Below, piece by piece: positions 34,474 to 45,461 of a DNA stretch of 64,000 nt. The notes under the pieces were generated by a model that had not been told where the DNA came from, searched no databases, and saw only the letters and a list, made by a program, of their open reading frames with translations. Source of the DNA: Pseudoneurospora amorphoporcata (lineage: Eukaryota > Ascomycota > Sordariomycetes > Sordariales > Sordariaceae); the NCBI GenBank assembly GCA_033297205.1, contig MU859162.1, positions 60,152 to 124,151 of the forward strand, written 5' to 3'. The number at the start of each line of letters is the position of its first letter. The stretch's first letter is position 1. The position numbers and the translations under genes were made by a program.

Positions 34474-35807
34474 CTGTAGTAGAGAATGTTACTTCAAGTG
34501 CTCTTCGTTGGGCAAGGGAACGGGCATAAAACAAGGATAGTGCTCACAAGCGAACTCCCGCTGACTTTGACACCTGCCAAAGAAGCAGCGGTGATGGACA
34601 CCTTCCGTCTGGTCCCGATATACGAGATGGTGGAGGTGAAAGTTGTAGTAGGTACGGGGATGGCGGATGATAGTACGTCTTGTATGAGGATCGAATAGGG
34701 GGACTTGTTTACTTGACTCATTGGTATGTTGTTTAAGAGGCAGTGATGAAGGGGGACGAAAGACATGGCGATGGCGGGCTTTGCTTGCCTCGAGGAACCG
34801 AAGGAAATTTCAACATAAGAGCCTAACGACTTGGAGATTCTCTGGGTAGCTTTCAAATTCAAAGGAAAAGGGATAAGGAGTTAAAAGTATGAGAATCAAT
34901 GCTGCAGTGTCTCAACCTCCACAAACCTAAGGTAAGTAGAGGTAGAAGATGCAGGTGAGAAGCCGAATGCCCGAAGTGGTGATGGGGGCTGAAGATGTTA
35001 GCTGCCCCCTGCACATGGCGGCTTCAGCGCCTGACAGCGCCCGATTGAACGGGCCCTTCCCTACCTTATCTTGACTGCCCCACACCCCAAACTGGAAGGA
35101 CTCGGGTGCTGTCAGGCGCTGTCAGGGGAACCTTTCCATTGAGCGGCGGAGAACCCTCCTGCTCCCTTGCCTCTCTACACGCACCGAGACTGCACCCCGA
35201 CTTCCCACTTGTAAATCACCGCCGGCACACGGACGATCTGCCTCATGGGATCTGACGGTTCAGTGTTGTGTAGCCGGAGTATGAGATACCCCTTCCGCCG
35301 CCATCTTGCTTGTTTGCTCCTCAGAGTGAACTGTCGCACCATCCTCTGAGGTCGTCCTTGTCCGTCTCAGGTCCCTTGATAGCCCCTCCGGGAATGACGA
35401 CGGCACGGCTTCACCACCACATTCCGTCCATCTTTCTATCTGCCCGAACAACCATTACTACCACCGTCACCGTCTCGGACCGATATTTTCAATTCCCGCC
35501 TCTTGAGACGGCCCATCGATAGGTCTTGACACCCGAGAATCATTCCAGAAACGAATGCCTTTGAATGGCTCTCTGTGTTGCTTCCTGATCCTCCCACCGC
35601 AGCCTTGTGTTCGCATCTCGCCTCGCCTCGCCACGCACCACCGCAAGCGCTGCAAATATTGCACTTGGGAAGTTAGGCCTGGTGCCTTTTCTGCCTTGTA
35701 CCATACCACTAGTAATAATCTCAGCCAGCCCCGCATAGCCAGTTACCCCCTCCAAACGCCGCTGTACGATATATACGGATCACGAATCGACGAACCCTTG
35801 CCCAGCT
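34474..35807. other. Intergenic with an inverted repeat
   Basis: Possible eroded 5' remains of the SDR gene at 34480-34860, then the FYVE-RING promoter with TATATA at about 35770-35775. A 17-bp imperfect inverted repeat occurs at 35027-35119. Confidence 0.4.
35027..35119. repeat. Inverted repeat, 17-bp arms
   Basis: gcgcctgacagcgcccg (35027-35043) and its reverse complement cgggtgctgtcaggcgc (35103-35119, one mismatch), 59 bp apart. The TGTCAG core is repeated again just outside the right arm. Could be a short MITE or a symmetric protein-binding site upstream of the FYVE-RING gene. Confidence 0.6.
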
Positions 35808-37971
35808 ATGGCTTCCCGTGATGCCCCCGGTTCCGCCCGGGACACAATTATAAACATTAGCAGCGATTCAGAGTCCGATTCGCCCTATGGCCGAAGCCAT
35901 CATCCTACTGTTAACGCACCGCCGCCGCCGCCAATGTGCCAATGGCGGAACTCGACCTTCCACGATCAGGAATGCTCCCGCTACTTTGACTGCCCTACAC
36001 ACATGGTGGAGCGAGTGATATCGGACGGCGAATCGGAGGAGGAGGAGGAGGAGGAGGAGGAGGAGGATGAGGAGGAGGAAAGTAGGGCACGCCTAGATCA
36101 ACCAGACGAGTCCGACGACGAGGAACAATCACAACCTGGGGATGTGTCTCCTCTCAGCGGGAGCGAGCATGAGGGAGGTATGGACATAGCCACCAGCCCG
36201 GATGCTTCTCGGGGCGTTTCGCCTTTGCCTCCGAGCCCGGAAAGAGGCGGGCAGGAGACAAGCCCATTGGCAGGAATGGACTATCCTCCCGTACCGGGGG
36301 AACAACCGGGGGACGATACATTTGTGCCTACGACACCGCTCGTGGGAACGGCCGAAAACCCAATCTCTCTCGATGATTCCCCTGTGCAAACAAGAGGCCA
36401 GCCACAGTTTGGGTATTTTGCACAGCGTGCTGCAAGTACCGACGAGTATGGGTCAGGGACGGCAACCACGCCTGTGAGCCCGGGACCGTCGCGTGGCGGT
36501 GTACCTTCGAGACTGCGCGAGGTATACGAAAGTCCACCAACTCCCACCACAGATGTTTCACCAAGGTTGGTACGGGGTCTGTCCCAACAACCACCTCCGG
36601 CACAGCGCAGGGTACTAGAGGAGATAGTGCTGCCCCGGTGGCAGCCAGATGCCGAGGTGACTTACTGTCCCATTTGCCATACTCAGTTCAGCATATTTGT
36701 TAGGAAGCATCATTGCAGGTATGTTTCTGAATCGGCCTTGACTACATAGAATAGTTGCTTACCTCTGGCCAGAAAATGCGGGCGTGTGGTATGCAATTCG
36801 TGCTCGCCGCATAGAATCACGATCCCGTATCAGTATATCGTACAGCCGCCCGGCACGCCCCGTCTCGCTCCGAGATACCCGGGCTCGTTTCTGGGTGGAG
36901 ACCCGCGATCCCCAGACTTTAGTGCCCTCGGCGGCGGCGAGCGGGTCAGATTATGCAACCCCTGTGTTCCAGATCCCAACACGGCTCCGCCGCAAACGCA
37001 AGCTCAGGGGTCAAGCCATTCAAGGTCTCACAGCAACATCCCCGGTGGATCTGGAGGCAGTGGCAGTGAGGCCGCCTCGCCCGGATACAACAACCGATGG
37101 AGCTCGTATTTCGGGCCGTCGCCCTCATCCGAGGGGCAGGCCAGGCATAGAAGTGTAACTCTGGTTCGTGAGACCCTCTGTGATTTTCATGTTCCTCTAT
37201 CTCCTATCATTTATTTCTGAAGATCGAGACCTAACAACCATCACCTTATAGCAACCCACCGTCACGACGTTGCCATCCGGATCCAACACCTTCTTCATCT
37301 CCACTGCCCCGATGGAGAGCCGCATCATGTCCGGCAGCCCGCCGGTATACTACCAGTCCGGCTCCTCGGCCCATTCTCATCCGTATCGTGGGCCGTCATC
37401 TCAACAACGGTACCGGTCTCTACTTGATATCGATGAGCGGCCTGGACCATTGGCTGGATCATCCTCATCATCCAGCCCCAATATCAACCGTCGTCTACCT
37501 CCCACTCCCCGATCACACAGTCACCATCACCACCATCATCAACAACATCATATCATTCCCGAGGAAGATGAGTGTCCAGTCTGCCATAGAGAGCTCCCAT
37601 CACGAAATCTTGCCAACTCTGAGACACTTCGCGAATCCCACATAAACCAATGCATCACCTCACACAGCGCCTACAACGGCGGTGCCCGTCCGGCAGCGAC
37701 TGAGGAGAGCGGAGAGGGCAGCAGCGGAACTAATAGTTCGTCGCTGCCACCCGCGCCGCCACGGCGGACCGGCATGTTCCCATACACAGCGACGGAAAAG
37801 GACTGCGTGGACTCAGCGGAGTGCACGATATGTCTAGAAGAGTTTGAGCCGGGTGTGGCCATGGCTAGGTTGGAGTGTCTGTGCAGGTTTCACAGGGCGT
37901 GTATAAGTGCGTGGTGGGAGAGACATCCGGGGAGGTGTCCTATGCATCAGCATGATGGGTTTGGATATTGA
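35808..37971 (+). CDS. FYVE and RING finger protein, likely Pib1-like E3 ubiquitin ligase
   Basis: Three exons: 35808-36718, 36773-37163 and 37252-37971, about 673 residues. The first 280 residues are acidic and Ser/Pro-rich with a polyglutamate run (GAG repeat, about 36035-36080). A FYVE domain spans the first intron: WQPDAEVTYCPICHTQF, the diagnostic RKHHCRKCG, RVVCNSCSPHR, and later RVRLCNPC. It is split by a Pro/Gly loop. FYVE domains bind phosphatidylinositol 3-phosphate on endosomes and vacuoles. A CPVCHREL...ESHINQCI segment may be an extra zinc site. The C-terminal RING-type finger reads CTICLEEFEPG, LECLCRFHRACI, then CPMH. Having both domains resembles yeast Pib1, an endosomal ubiquitin ligase, but this protein is about twice as long. 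The exon 2 donor could also be GTAACT at 37155, dropping three residues. Confidence 0.88.
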
Positions 37972-38477
37972 GGGAATTAGGGATTTGTTGGTGAGATGAA
38001 TATGTTTATCGGGGTTTGTGGTGTTGTGTGGTGACGATTTCCTGGATTTCCTTTGGGCTCAGTCATTGAGTCTTGCTTCTGCCTGACTGATTGCATGGCG
38101 GTTGAGTTGGAGTTTCGAAATCATCAACAAGTACGGATATATGCTGGGCAAGTTCCTGGCCTAAGTAACTTAGTTCAGACTGTAGGAGACACATAGCGAA
38201 AGTGCATATCGGACAGAATCAGATGTACGTCAGGCACTGGTGTTGAAATATTGGTGTCAATCAGATGTTGTGCTCACGATGCCACGCAAATCCTCAGCTG
38301 GGACGTCTAAAACAAATTCGAAACCTCGTGATTGATATACATTGAACGATTCCTATGTATACATGATCCTGACTCTCTATATCGTCCACTCTACTCCATA
38401 CTTGCTCAAAGCCACCAAACCGTAAAGAGTCGCGAGGCCTTTCAACGTCTTTACCCGAGACAACCAAGCCAAAACAG
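37972..38477. other. Intergenic between convergent genes
   Basis: 3' ends of the FYVE-RING gene (+) and cytidine deaminase gene (-). No gene or repeat seen. Confidence 0.4.
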
Positions 38478-39195
38478 CTAAGCAGACTCAACGCCCATCT
38501 GATCAGGTCCAAACGACAACGGGAGGAGCTAGGTAGCAAAAACCGTCAGCAAAAGGCCATGTATCTACTGCATCCAGGACGACAACGGCCCTAGAACAAA
38601 AATGAACAGGGCGACTCACATCCTCAAGCCTCAAAACAGAGAAATTCTCATCCTTATCAAACATGAGAATAGGCATGCTCAACTCGCAGAACTCACGGAT
38701 ACTATACGTCCCGGCCAGTCAGTCAGTCAGTGAACCATTCTTCCACATCCCTCTCTCACCCCCCAATCACACCAGGGAACAACAGGAAACTCACAACTGC
38801 CTACACATCCCACAAGGACTCGCCGGCGGAGAGATATCCGTCGCCACAGCTACCGCCCTGAAACCCCTGTGTCCCTCGGTGATCGCCCTTCCAAACGCCA
38901 CCCTTTCGGCACAAGTGGTGACGGGGTAGCTGGCGTTTTCCACGTTGGCTCCGGGCGTGTATGTGACCTCTTCGGTAGTTGTTCTCTCTCCCGTCAAGGG
39001 GTTGATGCGGCCGTTGGAAAGCAAAACGGCGCCGACACGGAATTTGCTGTAAGGGCTGTAGGAGATGGCTTTGGCGGCTACGGCGCGGTCGCGGAGTTGG
39101 GCGAATTCCGAGGGGGTGAGGTTGTAGGTTTTGCAGACGTCGGCGATGACGGAGTCGTCGTGGCCGGAGAGGATGGGGGGTGTTGGAGGGGCCAT
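38478..39195 (-). CDS. Cytidine deaminase
   Basis: Three exons: 39195-38795, 38701-38620 and 38528-38478; about 177 residues. YSPYSKFRVGAVLL holds the substrate-binding block. GANVENASYPVTTCAERVAFG carries the catalytic C-A-E, where Glu shuttles the proton and Cys binds zinc. SPPASPCGMCRQF, joined across the first intron to IREFCEL, supplies the PCxxC zinc ligands. The protein ends with LLPLSFGPDQM, the usual C-terminal block of homotetrameric deaminases. It turns cytidine and deoxycytidine into uridine forms in pyrimidine salvage. An insertion of about ten residues (INPLTGERTTTEE) lengthens the loop after the substrate-binding block. An upstream in-frame ATG at 39276 is less likely because it adds a low-complexity His/Thr lead. 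Confidence 0.93.
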
Positions 39196-40603
39196 TATGA
39201 GGTGGTTTTGTTTGGTGAGGTGAGGGTGATGAAGGTGTTCTGGTCCCGTGGTTGTGGTTGGATATGTCTTCGTCAAGATGCTGATTAATGGGAATTTGTG
39301 TGTAAGAAGAAAAAGACCACTTGGGCGTTGAAACCTTCACTTAAGTCGGTATATAATCTTGTTTTTGAGTTAGACGTTGAAGTTCAAGAGCGTTCGTACA
39401 AAAACCCGTCTTTCATCCCTCCTTTTCTTTCTTCCTATCCATATTCCGGGGGGATCATCCAATGATGTTTAATACTTCCCTCTCCTTCACTGGACTATTT
39501 CTTGGGGTATTCACCGGCTCAAAAAGACAGCGCATCCGACCGACTAGTTCCAGTGGTGACAACGGGGCGTGCCGAGCAGCGGTCCCCGACTCCCCGGAGA
39601 GCGGAGAAAGAGCGGAAGCTAACTGCCAGGACCCCGCCACCCCGCCCTATTTGTTATCTTATCTCTTAGACCTTCGACTTGCAGTTTAGCGTGTTTAGCT
39701 TGTCACCATCTTTTGTCCCTTGCTTTGCGCTGCAAGCCCCCTGTAACATCAGCGGTCCCTGCCTATCGTCCGTGAGAAACTGACCTAAACCGATGGTCAT
39801 GAGGTCACCAAGACGAAAAGAGTCGGTCACTGTTTCGGAATACCGCTTCCGATGTGTTGAATGATACCAGTACACCATGTAAACATGTCTTCTTGTGAGT
39901 TAGACATTGGACAGCAAGTGTTTGTTGTGTAATAAGCTGTGACTTTTCGTCACCTACTGGACATATGTAGATGCCCGTCTTGGGAACCTAAATCGGTGAG
40001 ATGAAAGGGACGACTAATTACTTTTCCGATATCAAAGTGGCCGACATCTTGACATCGAGAGATTATCTGAAATAGACAAGCGAAGTGGTCGTAAAAACAA
40101 AGACCGTTGCAAAGCTGCTGTGATAGGGATCACAATAATCTGGAAACACATCGATCAGCATCACTTAAGAATTCCAAAGGTATATTAAATACGCCGGGAT
40201 GCGTAATGAGAGCATACTTAGAGGTGTCGTGGACTAAGCGTGACGTGTTCAGTTTATTTTTACGACCCTTCGATAGGTAATAAGATATGTACTTGGATAA
40301 AAACCCCCTTTCTTTTACCGACGACTACTTCAAACATGCAAGCACTGATTCCATGGACATGGACATATAAGTGTCTCACATCTCGAAGGGTTTATCATTT
40401 GCCAAGCAGTAAATCAACCCGCTGTGCCTCGCTGCTCTTAATCCTTTCTCTCAGAGGTATAAGGCCGCCCAGGGACATCATTTTCCTATTCCCATTGTCC
40501 CGATATCCCAACGGACTCCGTTCATTGGTTTGTTACCATTCGCTCGTACATAAACCCAATAACCCTTTTGCATCCTTCTTAACAACCCCCCATAAAAACC
40601 CTT
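39196..40603. other. Intergenic, no gene supported
   Basis: About 1.4 kb from the cytidine deaminase promoter to the 3' end of the ABC transporter. Short frames only. A run of AT-rich sequence lies at 39890-40330. Confidence 0.4.
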
Positions 40604-43600
40604 TCATTTTCCAAAAACAATGTTTCTCAACTTCTCCTTCTCACCACTCTCCTCACACATCCCCCTAAACACTCCACTGCCCCCATCCTTCTCCCACAAC
40701 TCCCTTGGCGTTCCAAACTCAGCAACCTTACCATCGCTCAGAACCAAAATGCGATCAAAATCCGCAATGGTGCTGAGACGATGAGCAATCACGAGCAAAG
40801 TCGCATCCGTAAACTCCTCGCGAATGGACCGCTGGATCAGCGCATCCGTGTGCATATCTACCGCCGAGGTAGCCTCGTCGAGGACCATGACTCTCGGACG
40901 AGAGACGATGGCGCGGGCCAAGCAGAGGAGCTGGCGCTGGCCCTGAGACAAGTTAAGACCGCCTTCGGAGATCTGGGAATCGAGGTTCTTGAAGATGTTG
41001 GTGTTCTTGTTCTGGATGCCGCCAGTGGCCAAAGAGGATGAGGCCTCTGGTGCAGGGGTGGCGGTCCCGGAAGTAGAGTTGCTATCGCCAACAAGATGGA
41101 CGCGCTCGAGGGACTCGCGCAGCTCGGCGTCGGTCTGATGGTTGAAGGGGTCGAGATTGGAGCGCACGGTTCCTGAGAAGAGGACAGGGTCCTGCGGGAT
41201 GATGGCCAGGCGGGAGCGCAGGTCGTGCAGCTTGATGGTGGAGGTGTCGATGCCGTCGATGTGGATGCTGCCGGAGCGAGCCTCGAGGAAGCGGAAGAGG
41301 GCGAGGGTGAGTGAGGATTTGCCGGCGCCGGTGCGGCCGACGACGCCGATGCGTTCGTTGCGGTTGACGCTGAAGGTCAGGCCCTTGAGTACCGGAGGGA
41401 GGTCGGGGGCATAGCTGACGACGAGGTTGTTGACTTCGATGCGGCCGTCCGTGGGCCAGGCGGCCGGTGGGGTGATGCCTTCGAGGGACTCGGTAGGGAG
41501 GGAGGCATACTAAATCAGGCTGAGTTAGTGAAAAACAAGCAGGAAAAGGTGGGAGACGGGAGTTCGAAACCTACCTCGACAATTCTCTCGGCAGCATTCA
41601 TGTTCAGCTCAACGTTGGCATATAGACGAATCGTCCACATAACGCAGTTGGAGAACTCCAAAGCAAAAGCGAGCGCGAAGCCAGCTAGAGCCGAATCGAT
41701 GCCAGGGGTGACCAGAATGAGGATAGCGACGAAGGAGGCAAAGAAGGAGCCCACAAGCGACATTCTCCAACCCATCCATCTGTTGAAAAGCCAGAGATGC
41801 CATGTGGCCACAGAGTAGTCGTCCACCTTGCGGTACATACGCCTGATGTAACCTTCAGACTTGTCGAAACCACGAATGGTGGCAACACCAGAGAGCGCGG
41901 AGCCGAACTGCTCGAACACGGGTGACTTGGTGGTGCTTTCCAGCCGCTTGACCGGACGAGCACCGTCGAGGTACCGGATCGCATAGTAAAGGCAGATGAA
42001 CAACAAAACACCAGCAAGCAGGACAATGTACGGGGAGACAAAGAGACCTGCAACAATAACTCCGAGCAGGTTCAAAAAAGAGTTGAGACCGAAGCTGACC
42101 GAGTTGGCCATTTGCGAGTCGATAATATTGAAATCTGACGTGAACCGGTTCAAAATGCGCCCGACAGGTACGGTATCGAGCCAGCGAATGGGGGCGCGGA
42201 GGATGGTGAAGTTAAGTTGCTGGAACAGGCCCCTGCTTGCACGAATGGAGCCAATGTAGACATAGAGGAACTTAAGTGTACCGACGATGGATGAGATCAG
42301 GGCCAGAAGGACGTAGATGCTGAGGTAATAGGTGAGGCTGTTATGACTGGTGATCGATGGAGCAGACATCGTGTGAAGAGATGTCTGCTGAAAGCCAGAG
42401 CCATAAGCGAAGCCTTGCTCTCCAGTCGAACCACTGAGGATATGCTGGCTGTGAAGAGCTTGCTCCTCGTGATCTCCAGTCCAAATCTTGAGCCACCATG
42501 ATCGCCCAATGTTGAACGCCTGGACGACAACGAAAACAACGAGAGCGATGGTCCAGTAACTCCAACCTCCACTGGCCAAGAGATATTGGTAATAGATCTG
42601 CTTCTTGACAGCTCCCTTCTCGCGTCCCTCATCCTCGACGAACTTGCGAGCGGCGATTTTGGAGTTGATCTTCTTCAGAGCGTTGGCATCTACCTCGGCC
42701 TGCTCCTCATCGCCATCGATAGAGTCATCAGAGTTCACAGCAGTGGCGGCTTGTTCGTCGGCTTCGATTTCCTGAGGGGATTCTTCATAACGCTTAATCT
42801 GGTCCAAAGTCCCCGCCTCGCGCAGCTTGTCAACCGAGCCGGCCTCCAAGACACGGCCATCGCCAAGCTCGACAAGGTACTTGGTCTTGGGCTCGCAGAG
42901 GGCAACGTGGTGGGTGACAAGAATTCTGGTGCGGCCAGTGGCCAGAACACCGTTGAGGCACTTGTCAAAGATGTGGCGGCCGACGTGGGCGTCAACGGCC
43001 GAGAAGATATCATCGAGGACGAGAATGCCAGCCCGGGAGTAGATGGCTCTGGCCAGAGTGATACGCCATTTCTGGCCACCGCTGAGGTTGATACCGTTTT
43101 GGCCGATTTCCGTGTTTTCACCATCCGAGAGCATTTCCAAATCCTTCTTTAGTGCGCATACCTCCACGGTCTTCCTGTAGCGCTCCTCGTCGAAAGGAAG
43201 TCCAAAGAGAATATTTTCCTTGATGGTTGCGTTCTCGATCCAGGGAATCTGGGCCACGTAGGCGATGGCCGAAGGGATGATCCAGTTGTCCTTGTTGGCC
43301 ATGTCATCGTGGCGATCAGCCAGTGAAGGTGCCCTAGGTACAAACAAGTTGCCTTCAAGGACGTCAACCTCGCCAAGGATAGCAGATAACATCAAGCTCT
43401 TTCCTGTTCCAGTCTTGCCCGAGATGACTGATAGCTCCCCCTTGGGGAACGTGACACTGATATTGCGGAGAACGAACCTGTCCTCCTCGTCGATATTCTC
43501 GTCCGAAGGCCAGGCGACAGAAGCGTTTTGGAATGACACCTCTTCAGCATCCTGGGAGACGGTCGTCACCTCAGGAGAGTTGAGGTACTCCTGCATACGC

Positions 43601-45461
43601 TTGATCGAAATCCACGCATCCAGCAGATCGGTTGTAAGCTCAGGAATGACCGACAGCGTCACTTCGAGACCCCTAAAGACACCCAGACTGACGAAGGCAA
43701 CGGATGGCGTCAAGACACCATTCAAAGCGGCATAGACGGCCAAAGAAATAGCCGAAAGCAAGATAGGACTGGTGACCCAGCAGGCAAGGAGGGCCGTGTC
43801 GGCCATGAACACACTCCAGACCGCACCAAGTTCCTTGTCTCGGACTGAGCCAATCTTGTTTTCCCACTCGGGCTCCAAAGCGGAGAACTTGATCTGTCTG
43901 ATACCCTGGAGGGCTTCGGTAACGACGGCCATCTTCTCGTCTCTGACCTTCATCAGTTTATCCTGAGCGGCAGAATATTTCTTGGAGAAACGGATGTTCA
44001 CTGGCATGATAGCAACCATGGCAGAGAAGCCCGCCAGAAGAGCCTTCCAACCCAGAAGATTGGTCAAGAAGGTCAGCGACACAATGAGCTTGAACAAACT
44101 GCCAGGGAACATATTCTGGTAGGTAGAGAAGTCCGAGACCCGCTTCGCATCTACACCAATTAGGTTCACGGTGTTCTGCTTGCCCTTCTTGAGCCCATCA
44201 GAGTCATCCTCGGCCTCAGCCTCCGGCTCGGCTGGCGGCGCATCGGCTGGCGCTCCCTCTCCTGTTGGGCCAACGACGGGGGGCTCGCCTGCCTCGGTAG
44301 CCTTCTTCTCCTTCGCCTTTCCGGCACCCTTGACATCCTTCTTCCGCATTGACTTTTCAAAGATGAGCGCAGAGAGCTGAGCGCGAATGGGTATGGCAAG
44401 TTCGGCCCACGAGAGCCAGAAAACGTAGGCTTCCACCCAGGACTGAGCAATCATGGCCACACCGAGGAAGAAAACCCAGTACCAGACACCGAACCCGTAG
44501 CTGCTCCCGACCTGGGGATTCTCCAAAATGCGTAAGAGCTGCAAAATCACCCACTGGGGGGAGAAGTTCAGAAAGGCCGTGCAGAGTGTCAAAGCCCACT
44601 GCAAGGCGAAGGCTTTCTTGTGGGCGACAATCACGTTCAGCCAAAGGTTATAGCGGTAGTTGCGACGCTTCCAGTCGGCCGAAGTGTCTGCAGCTCGGCA
44701 AAAGTGGTCGGGCCTATTGAGGTCGGTCAAGTCGAGATCCTTCTTCTTAACCGCAAGATCCAGAAGCTTGCTGGGCCAGGCGTACGTGAACCGACTGAGA
44801 GCTGACACGGTAAACATCGGATCAACCGGTTCTCCATCGATATAAACTTCGGGTCTCCTTGGAATAGACAAGCTGGAAACTGCAAGAGATCCAGCCAGGG
44901 CCAACTCGACGGCACGGAGGACAAACAAGGTGCGATTGTGATCCCAGAGAGACTCTGAAGCGTCAGCACCCTGGACAAACAGAATGGCACTCAGCACTGC
45001 GGAGGATAGGAACGAGTAGATGCCGAGATCAAAGGCTTGCACCGACTTTCTGCAAGAGGCTATCGTGATAGCCTGGAACAGTAATGCACCCTACAATCCA
45101 AAGTCAGCTACCTTGAAACAAAAAACCAACAAGCGCAAGGCCAGGATCGTACCCATGCTCCAGTAGACAGCCAGTCGTGCAACGAACTGGTCTTCTGATT
45201 TGTCGAAAGCAGTGCAATAGCGGTAGAGAGGGCAAAGCCAGCAGCGGCAGAGAGCAAGATCACCGTCTTCGGGACCTTGGCCGAATAGGCTCTTTGGGAC
45301 TCGACGGTCGCCTTGCCGTCGGCATCCTCGTAGAGAACATCCTGTCGTGCCTCGCGCTTTCTGAACCGTTGGACGAACCCGGACACAGCAGGCAAAGAGC
45401 CGAGGCCAACGAGGGCAAGGCCGGTCACGACCACTGCAAAACGGGATTCATTGCGTGACAT
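40604..45461 (-). CDS. ABCC-type (MRP-like) full ABC transporter
   Basis: Three exons: 45461-45153 (103 codons), 45090-41575 (1172 codons) and 41509-40604; about 1,576 residues. The N-terminal region has several hydrophobic helices (TMD0-like), then two transmembrane-plus-NBD halves. NBD1 has Walker A GKTGTGKS (residue about 660), LSGGQK and a Walker B ending LVLDD, with Asp where Glu is normal. That is a mark of the ABCC family, whose first site is degenerate. NBD2 has GRTGAGKS (about 1336), LSQGQRQ, and MVLDEATSAVD with the normal Glu. A Ser/Thr/Ala insertion lies between Walker A and signature of NBD2. A linker rich in Ala/Pro/Glu/Asp (about residues 340-380) interrupts the first membrane domain. 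Members export glutathione conjugates, bile-acid-like compounds or drugs at the plasma or vacuolar membrane. The particular substrate is unknown. Confidence 0.93.

Noticed and set aside
40240..40668. 142-codon plus-strand frame at the 3' end of the ABC transporter
   Set aside because: It is antisense to the transporter end and rich in Ser/Pro/Leu as shadows are.
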